This document shows positions 6,321 to 10,932 of a stretch of DNA of 10,932 nucleotides, one piece after another. A program made the translations under genes and the position numbers. Numbering within the stretch: the stretch's first letter is position 1; every line of letters begins with the position of its first letter. Source of the DNA: Lentisphaeria bacterium UBA1829 (GTDB lineage Bacteria > Verrucomicrobiota > Lentisphaeria > Victivallales > UBA1829); NCBI GenBank assembly GCA_002338895.1, contig DDJH01000157.1:1-10932 (forward strand). The letters are read 5' to 3'. The notes below the pieces were generated by a model. That model ran no database searches and had not been told where the DNA came from. It saw nothing but the letters and a program-made list of their open reading frames with translations.

Positions 6321-7294
6321 AATCCGCCTCCCGCGTTTTTCCGGATCCGGTTCAGCCAGAGCTGGGCGAAGATCTGAATGGCAAATGTGATGCAGAGAAG
6401 GATGAGTCCGAGGGCGAACAGCGAACTTTTGGAAAGTCCCTCCGCTTCGGCGAATTTGTTGGCGAGGACCGAGGCGATCGTCGCACCGGATTCGTACAGG
6501 GAGGCGGAGATGGTTTCACTGTTGCCGATGATGAAGAGCACCGCCATGGTTTCGCCGACGGCGCGTCCGAGTCCGAGGAACACGGCGCCGAGAAGACCCT
6601 GCATTCCGTAGCGCATCGTCACGTCGCGCGCGGTCTCCCACGTGGTCGCGCCGATCCCGTACGCCGACTCCTTCACAACGGAGGGCACCATCCGGAACAC
6701 GTCCCGCATGATCGCCGAAATGAACGGGAGCGACATCAGGGCAAGCACAAATCCCGCGCTCAGAAACCCGAACCCCGTGATGGGTCCGTCAAACAGCGGG
6801 ATCACCGAAAGATGAAGCGTGTCCGACAGAAACGGCTGAACGTGCTCCTGCATGAACGGCACAAAAACGAACAGCCCCCACATTCCGTAGATGACGCTCG
6901 GAATCGCCGCGAGCAGATCCAGCGCGCATCCGAGAATCCGTGAAATTCCCGGCGGAGCAATCTCCACCAGAAAGAGCGCCGTCAGAAAAGCGGTCGGAAC
7001 CGCGATCAGCAGAGCGATGATCGTTGTGACCAGCGTTCCGTAGATTGCCGATGCCGCGCCGAACTGCATGCTGGACGTGTCCCACTCGGTCGACCAGAGG
7101 AAGCGGATCCCGAATTCCCGGAATGCCGGGATCGAGTGGACACTCAGCTGTACGAAGAACGCAAGGGTCAGCAGCACGGCGAGAGCTGCTGCTCCGGCGG
7201 CCGCGATGCGGAAGATCCGGTCGGGAAGATGAACCTTCCCGACCGTTTTCTGAGAGGGGGCGCCGTTTGAATGTTTGACGGCTTTGGAATTCAT
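6317..7294 (-). CDS. pstC: Phosphate ABC transporter permease PstC
   Basis: This 325-aa inner-membrane protein is the partner of PstA in the phosphate channel. About six membrane segments are visible, near 29-52, 84-112, 121-148, 176-198, 235-258 and 291-315. After the first there is a periplasmic loop holding 'FLWSTEWD', a family marker, and 'AIYGTLVTT' leads into the second. The EAA loop at ~209-250 includes '[17 protein letters not shown]' and '[18 protein letters not shown]', a hallmark of PstC. The first ~25 residues are a polar cytoplasmic tail. I chose the ATG at 7294, which has AGAGG 6 nt upstream; the in-frame ATG at 7300 abuts the ribosome-binding site. The gene follows pstS after 12 nt and overlaps pstA by 4 nt. 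Confidence 0.95.
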   Translation of the reverse strand: MNSKAVKHSNGAPSQKTVGKVHLPDRIFRIAAAGAAALAVLLTLAFFVQLSVHSIPAFREFGIRFLWSTEWDTSSMQFGAASAIYGTLVTTIIALLIAVPTAFLTALFLVEIAPPGISRILGCALDLLAAIPSVIYGMWGLFVFVPFMQEHVQPFLSDTLHLSVIPLFDGPITGFGFLSAGFVLALMSLPFISAIMRDVFRMVPSVVKESAYGIGATTWETARDVTMRYGMQGLLGAVFLGLGRAVGETMAVLFIIGNSETISASLYESGATIASVLANKFAEAEGLSKSSLFALGLILLCITFAIQIFAQLWLNRIRKNAGGGL

Positions 7295-7306
7295 GAGCAT
7301 CCTCTC

Positions 7307-8323
7307 TCAGCGAATGGCTTTCCAGCTTTCCCGGACCAGGGCGACCACTTCATCCGGCAGCGGGACGTAGTGCATGGCGGAAGCCTGTTTCCGTCCGTCG
7401 GAGAAGCACCAGCTGAAGTATCCGAAGAGCTTCTCGGCAGTGGCGCGCTTCAGGTCTTTCCGCAGGACGATGTAGGTGACTCCGGTGATCGGCCAGGTGT
7501 TGGCGCCTTTCAGGTTGTTGAGTTCAACCTGGAAATTCGGAGCGTTTTTCCAATCCGCTCCGGCCGCTGCGGCCGCGAAGGATTCCGCGGAGGGAAGGGG
7601 ATAGTTTCCGTCGGCGTTTTTCAGACGGATCGTGGAAAGCCGGGCCTCTTTTGCGTAGGCGTATTCCACATATCCGATGGATCCCCGGGTTTTTGAAACG
7701 CTGTTTGCGATTCCCGGATTGCCTTTGGCGCCGAGGGTGCCGCGGAACCATTTGACATCCTTGGCGTTGCCCGGTCCCTTTGCCCATTTCGGGGAGACCT
7801 TGGAGAGATAGTTCGTGAAGATCCAGGTGGTTCCGGATCCGTCCGATCTGCGGACCACCGTGATGCGCTGGTTCGGAAGACGGAGACCGGGATTCAGTTT
7901 GACAATTGCCGGATCATTCCATCTTTTGATGTCGCCGAGAAAGATTGCCGCAAGCGTGGGTCCGTCCAGCTTGAGCGTTCCGCTCTTCACGCCGGGCAGG
8001 TTGACCACCGGGACGATTCCGCCGACGAGCATCGGAAACTGAACCAGTCCGAACTTTTTCAGATCGGCCGGTTTCACCGGATCATCCGATCCTGCGAAAT
8101 CAATCGTTCCGGACTTCAGCTGGGAGACTCCCGCTCCGGATCCGATCGACTGATAATTGAAATGATCCTTCTTCGGATTGACTTTGTTGTATGTGTAGGT
8201 CCACGCCGCATAGACCGGGGCCGGGAAACTCGCCCCCGCTCCGTTGATGGTTTCCGCATTTGCCGCCACACAACCGCAGAGCAGGGCGACCGGAAGAATA
8301 CTCTTTTTCAGCAAACGAATCAT
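7307..8323 (-). CDS. pstS: Periplasmic phosphate-binding protein PstS
   Basis: This 338-aa protein is the high-affinity receptor that delivers phosphate to PstCA. A signal peptide covers residues 1-23 with cleavage predicted after 'AANA'; an alternative lipobox-like L-C-G-C at 15-18 leaves lipid anchoring possible. The mature start 'ETINGAGASFPAPVYAAW' is classic PstS. Phosphate-contact segments seen are GAGASFP (28-34), GSGAG (61-65), 'FAGSDDPV' (76-83) and 'RRSDGSGTTWIFTNYLS' (158-174). 'GSIGYVEYAYAKE' and 'WPITGVTYIVL' are further family markers. Length is normal. The start at 8323 has a strong AAGGAGG just upstream, suggesting high expression. It is first in the operon and sits behind a putative Pho box. 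Confidence 0.97.
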   Translation of the reverse strand: MIRLLKKSILPVALLCGCVAANAETINGAGASFPAPVYAAWTYTYNKVNPKKDHFNYQSIGSGAGVSQLKSGTIDFAGSDDPVKPADLKKFGLVQFPMLVGGIVPVVNLPGVKSGTLKLDGPTLAAIFLGDIKRWNDPAIVKLNPGLRLPNQRITVVRRSDGSGTTWIFTNYLSKVSPKWAKGPGNAKDVKWFRGTLGAKGNPGIANSVSKTRGSIGYVEYAYAKEARLSTIRLKNADGNYPLPSAESFAAAAAGADWKNAPNFQVELNNLKGANTWPITGVTYIVLRKDLKRATAEKLFGYFSWCFSDGRKQASAMHYVPLPDEVVALVRESWKAIR

Positions 8324-8352
8324 AAAACCTCCTTTTCGGGTTGTTGCCGAAT

Positions 8353-8395
8353 AAGATAACCTTCCTTTGTTAGGAGATTGTTAATGAGGCATTAG
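8353..8395 (-). promoter_or_regulatory. Putative Pho box and promoter of the pst operon
   Basis: Reading the minus strand toward pstS there are three 7-bp direct repeats, CTAATGC (8395-8389), TTAACAA (8384-8378) and CTAACAA (8373-8367), each exactly 11 bp apart with 4-bp spacers CTCA and TCTC. This is the 7+4 architecture of PhoB/PhoP boxes (E. coli CTGTCAT repeats, Bacillus TTAACA repeats). A possible -10 box TATCTT (8358-8353) begins 8 nt after the last repeat, and no good -35 box is needed for a PhoB-activated promoter. The position directly before pstS supports phosphate-starvation control. A 5-bp hairpin (TTCGG/CCGAA, 8335-8351) follows next to the ribosome-binding site. Confidence 0.6.
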
Positions 8396-8400
8396 TCGTT

Positions 8401-8418
8401 GGAAAATTTCTATTTTCC
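8401..8418. repeat. Perfect AT-rich inverted repeat between pst and the DUF2851-like gene
   Basis: GGAAAAT (8401-8407) and ATTTTCC (8412-8418) form a perfect 7-bp palindrome around a 4-base centre. It sits 28 bp past the stop of the upstream minus-strand gene and 5 bp before the first Pho repeat. It has no T tract after it on the minus strand, so a classical terminator is doubtful. It could be an operator or a weak 3' hairpin. Confidence 0.4.
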
Positions 8419-8445
8419 TGAATGGAAACCGGCGCGGCGGCCCCG

Positions 8446-9540
8446 TCAGGAGATCGCTGGAAGCAGAATCCGGCGGACCGGACACTCGGAACACGAGCAG
8501 AGCGGATTCGAACAGCAGTTCCCGTGAAGGTGGAGAACCCCTTGACGGGAGGCCGCATCCCGGAAGAGCTTTTCCGCAGAGGGCGGATCTTCAAACCAGA
8601 GCTGGAGTGCGGAGCGGAAGACTCCATTTTTCTGCGTGCAGGGAAGGGCGCGGAACGCGGAATCAACCCGGTTCATCGCTTCGGGATCCTTTTCAGAACA
8701 GGCCGCCGCCCGGAGGGAGGGAAGGATCACATCTGTCGCCAGTTCGCGAGCCCGCGCGGTTCCGATGACAGCGGCACCCGTTTCCAGCCGTCTGGAGTGG
8801 AAGGTCGTATGGAAGTCCCAGAACGGATCGTTCAGGACCAGTTCGCCGATCAGGTCCCGGCAGAACGTCTCCGGTTCGGACTCCTTCAGTTGCCTGAGCC
8901 AGCGGGGGAGGGGATTGAAGCCGTGACGGTTCAACAGCAGGATGATTCCGGCAATTCTGCGCTCCGGGGAGTTGAGCGGACGCACCCCCCGCCGATTCCA
9001 GACGACGGGCGGAGCGGCATCCTTCCGCAGATTCCACCATCGGTTCCAGAGCTCTTCCGTTTTTTTTCTGGATTCATCCGGTTCGTTTCCGGAGGTGCGG
9101 GGCGGCAGCAGTCCGGATTCTCCCCAGAGGAGCGTTTCCAGTTCGTTTTCGATCAGGATGGCGGGATATTTGTTTCGGACTCTCTCCAGCAGTTCACGGA
9201 AAGGGAGCCGGTTGGAACGGACACCGGCTGCGTCGAACAATCGGATCAGAAAAGCCTGTTTCATTCCGGACTGGATGATGTCATGAAGAATATTCTGCGC
9301 CCGGAGATGCATTCGTTCGAGTCCGGCCAGAACGAAGAAATCATGAAGTTTCTCGGGATCGCGGCGACTGAACATCGGAGCGCAGAGAGCTTTCCCGGAC
9401 GAGGGAAGAATGCGTTCTGCCGCGGAGGAGTGGAGTGATGAGGGGATATTTCTTGCCGGAGGATGGGCAAAAAGCGTTTCAGCGGACGCGGCTTCGGAGT
9501 CGCAAAGTATTTTTGCAATCTGATCCATTCGGATTTGCAT
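8446..9540 (-). CDS. DUF2851-like protein lacking the usual N-terminal domain
   Basis: This 364-aa, probably cytoplasmic protein has no signal peptide and no known function. It resembles the middle and C-terminal parts of DUF2851 proteins: 'LERMHLRAQNILHDI' (the RL-x-x-K helix), 'QAFLIRLFDAAGVRSNRLPF', 'LLWGESGLLP', 'RRGVRPLNSPERRIAGI' (~183-199), 'NDPFWDFHTTFHSR', 'ATDVILPSLRAAAC' and a terminal 'GVLHLHGNCCSNPLCSCSEC' with clustered cysteines (342, 343, 348, 350, 353). Typical members begin with a ~170-aa domain bearing 'GPDF' and 'VEIH' motifs; only ~70 unrelated residues precede the shared part here, so it is a short variant or a truncated gene. I chose the ATG at 9540, with AGGA 7 nt upstream; in-frame ATGs at 9528, 9567 and 9612 are alternatives. 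It lies upstream of the pst operon in the same direction and divergent from htrA. Confidence 0.6.
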   Translation of the reverse strand: MQIRMDQIAKILCDSEAASAETLFAHPPARNIPSSLHSSAAERILPSSGKALCAPMFSRRDPEKLHDFFVLAGLERMHLRAQNILHDIIQSGMKQAFLIRLFDAAGVRSNRLPFRELLERVRNKYPAILIENELETLLWGESGLLPPRTSGNEPDESRKKTEELWNRWWNLRKDAAPPVVWNRRGVRPLNSPERRIAGIILLLNRHGFNPLPRWLRQLKESEPETFCRDLIGELVLNDPFWDFHTTFHSRRLETGAAVIGTARARELATDVILPSLRAAACSEKDPEAMNRVDSAFRALPCTQKNGVFRSALQLWFEDPPSAEKLFRDAASRQGVLHLHGNCCSNPLCSCSECPVRRILLPAIS

Positions 9541-9562
9541 TTTTTTATCCTGATTGTATGTT
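9535..9562 (+). promoter_or_regulatory. Weak candidate promoter for the HtrA-type gene
   Basis: TTGCAT (9535-9540), a 16-base T-rich spacer and TATGTT (9557-9562) would give a leader of about 25 nt before the ATG at 9594. Both boxes match the sigma-70 consensus only partly. The stretch 9541-9593 is the whole divergent gap between the two genes and is AT-rich. Confidence 0.3.
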
Positions 9563-9593
9563 TCCATAAAAAAAACCGAAAGAAAAATATGGT

Positions 9594-10932
9594 ATGAGCG
9601 CACAAAAATCAAGGCTGTTTTTTTATTTTTTCATTATTCTGATCAGTTTTGTGATCTTTCTGATTCTGTTCAGCCGGAATCATGCGAGGAAAACGCAGAA
9701 CACACCGTCGAATGCTCCGTCGAAGGAGGAGCGTGAGATTCGCCGGACCCCAGTGGTGCGTGCGATTGAAAAAGTCATGCCGTCGGTGGTGAACCTGAGT
9801 ACGAGCCGGATCATCAACCGCCGGAAGTCCCTTTGGTATCAGGATTTGTCAAAGACCTTTGAACAGACGGTGAATCCGCGTCCGGATCACGGGTATTCGA
9901 TCGGCAGCGGGAGCATTATCGACTCTTCGGGTCTGATTGTGACGAGTGCCCATGTAGTGAGTCAGGCGTCGAAAATACTTGTGACACTCAACAGCGGCGT
10001 AATGTATCAGGCTCTGACGCTGGCGGAGGATGTGGAAAACGACATTGCACTTCTTCAGATTCTGCATGCCCGTGAACCATTTCAGGTGATTCAGGGTATT
10101 CAGCCCGGGGACATGATGCTGGGGGAAACGACGATTGCGGTCGGGAATCCGTACGGTCTGGATGGAACGATTACGGTAGGAGTTCTGAGCGGGATCGGTC
10201 GATCTCTAGTCCGGGACGACCGCGTTGTTTTCCGGGATCTTCTCCAGACGGATACGGCGGTGTATCCGGGCAACAGCGGTGGACCGCTGATCAATTTAAG
10301 CGGACGGATGCTGGGGATGAATATGGCGGTTCGTCGGGATGCCCCTGGGATTGGTTTTGCGATTCCGCAGCTGCGATTGGAAAATACGCTGGCGAACTGG
10401 ATGCTTCCGGAGTATCTTTCTTCCCAAAGTCTTGGGATTGTTCCCGGGATGAAATCAGACGGGACGATTTTTATTCGGAAGGTTTTTCCAGGTTCTCCTG
10501 CAGCATTGGCCGGGTTGAAGGAGGGGATGACGATCGAATCGTTTCAGTCGTGGAAACCGTATGGGGATCTTCTTGAGTTTTTGCGTCGTCTGATCCGAGT
10601 GAAGGAGGGGGAAGCGTTGGCGTTTCGGATATCCGGACTCAAATCGCCGGTGTATCTGACGCCGATCGGGGTTCAGAAGATGGATGGATCCCTTCTGGCG
10701 AAGTTCAAATTATCACTTGCGCTGGAAGAGTTGACACCGACTCTGGTGAAGGCGTTGGATTATCCGTTTGAGAAGGGAGTGGTTGTGACGGACCTTCCAG
10801 CGACGCTTTCGGCACTGGGCGTATCGCGAGGGGACCTTCTGATCAAGCTGGGGCAGCGTATGATTTACAGTTTGAATGATGTTGCGCAGGTTCTTCAGGA
10901 TTCGAGTTTTTCGCATGGGATTCCTGCCTACT
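9594..10932 (+). CDS. HtrA/DegP-type membrane-anchored serine protease (3' end off the right edge)
   Basis: This is an envelope quality-control protease with at least 446 visible residues. An uncleaved-looking anchor (residues ~8-30, FFYFFIILISFVIFLILF) precedes a short charged linker. The trypsin-like domain spans ~58-270 and has an intact triad: His120 ('VTSAHVV'), Asp150 ('NDIALLQI') and Ser228 ('GNSGGPLIN'), with 'AVGNPYGLDGTITVGVLSGI' ahead of the active serine and 'GFAIP' after it. A first PDZ domain runs ~278-350 ('LGIVPGMKSDGTIFI', 'GSPAALAGLKEGMTI'). A second, more divergent PDZ-like stretch starts near 392 ('FEKGVVVTDL', 'LGVSRGDLLIKLGQRMI'). The ATG at 9594 is the first in frame giving the anchor, though its ribosome-binding site is weak. 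The layout fits DegP/DegQ/DegS-like proteins; which one cannot be told. Confidence 0.9.
   Translation, partial: MSAQKSRLFFYFFIILISFVIFLILFSRNHARKTQNTPSNAPSKEEREIRRTPVVRAIEKVMPSVVNLSTSRIINRRKSLWYQDLSKTFEQTVNPRPDHGYSIGSGSIIDSSGLIVTSAHVVSQASKILVTLNSGVMYQALTLAEDVENDIALLQILHAREPFQVIQGIQPGDMMLGETTIAVGNPYGLDGTITVGVLSGIGRSLVRDDRVVFRDLLQTDTAVYPGNSGGPLINLSGRMLGMNMAVRRDAPGIGFAIPQLRLENTLANWMLPEYLSSQSLGIVPGMKSDGTIFIRKVFPGSPAALAGLKEGMTIESFQSWKPYGDLLEFLRRLIRVKEGEALAFRISGLKSPVYLTPIGVQKMDGSLLAKFKLSLALEELTPTLVKALDYPFEKGVVVTDLPATLSALGVSRGDLLIKLGQRMIYSLNDVAQVLQDSSFSHGIPAY

Noticed and set aside
1..10932. CRISPR arrays, insertion-sequence ends, tRNA/rRNA genes, attachment sites
   Set aside because: No spaced repeats, transposase motifs, cloverleaf or rRNA-like stretches were seen; the genes form a continuous, mostly housekeeping layout.

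Overview
The window looks like a bacterial chromosome segment of about 55% GC from a Gram-negative-type cell: it encodes exported and lipid-anchored envelope proteins, a PhoU-linked phosphate importer and a membrane-anchored HtrA protease. The ECF sigma factor, with its 'YDPARGRFRDYL' stretch, and the DUF2851-type protein recall Lentisphaerota/Victivallales or related PVC and gut bacteria. That placement is inference from general familiarity and was not searched.

Layout. From 1 to 3046 everything is on the minus strand. Read in transcription order it is carA (carbamoyl-phosphate synthase small subunit), a short lipoprotein made of one lobe of an SBP_bac_3 solute-binding fold, a secreted YkuD/L,D-transpeptidase-like protein that has lost its catalytic cysteine, and the 5' part of accA, which runs off the left edge. 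A 300-bp divergent intergenic region (3047-3354) carries good candidate promoters both for carA and for a plus-strand ECF sigma factor (3355-3912). The sigma gene ends in a small hairpin plus T tract and converges on the phosphate operon.

The core (3944-8323, minus strand) is a complete pstS-pstC-pstA-pstB-phoU operon. It encodes the periplasmic phosphate-binding protein, two permeases, the ATPase, and the PhoU protein that couples transport to phosphate signalling and drug/metal homeostasis. pstC/pstA and pstA/pstB overlap by ATGA, so they are translationally coupled. Upstream of pstS lie three 7-bp direct repeats at exact 11-bp spacing, a probable Pho box. No phoB/phoR genes are in the window.

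Beyond the Pho box is a minus-strand gene (8446-9540) resembling the C-terminal two thirds of DUF2851 proteins but lacking the usual N-terminal domain. Only 53 bp separates it from a divergent plus-strand HtrA/DegP-type serine protease with two PDZ-like regions, which runs off the right edge.

Most of the window is ordinary housekeeping and phosphate-uptake DNA. I see no CRISPR array, insertion sequence, tRNA or rRNA, and no convincing new multi-gene system. The most unusual points are a sharp composition and codon-usage break inside accA at the left edge, the cysteine-less L,D-transpeptidase homologue beside the one-lobe binding protein, the triple Pho box, and the N-terminally shortened DUF2851 protein.
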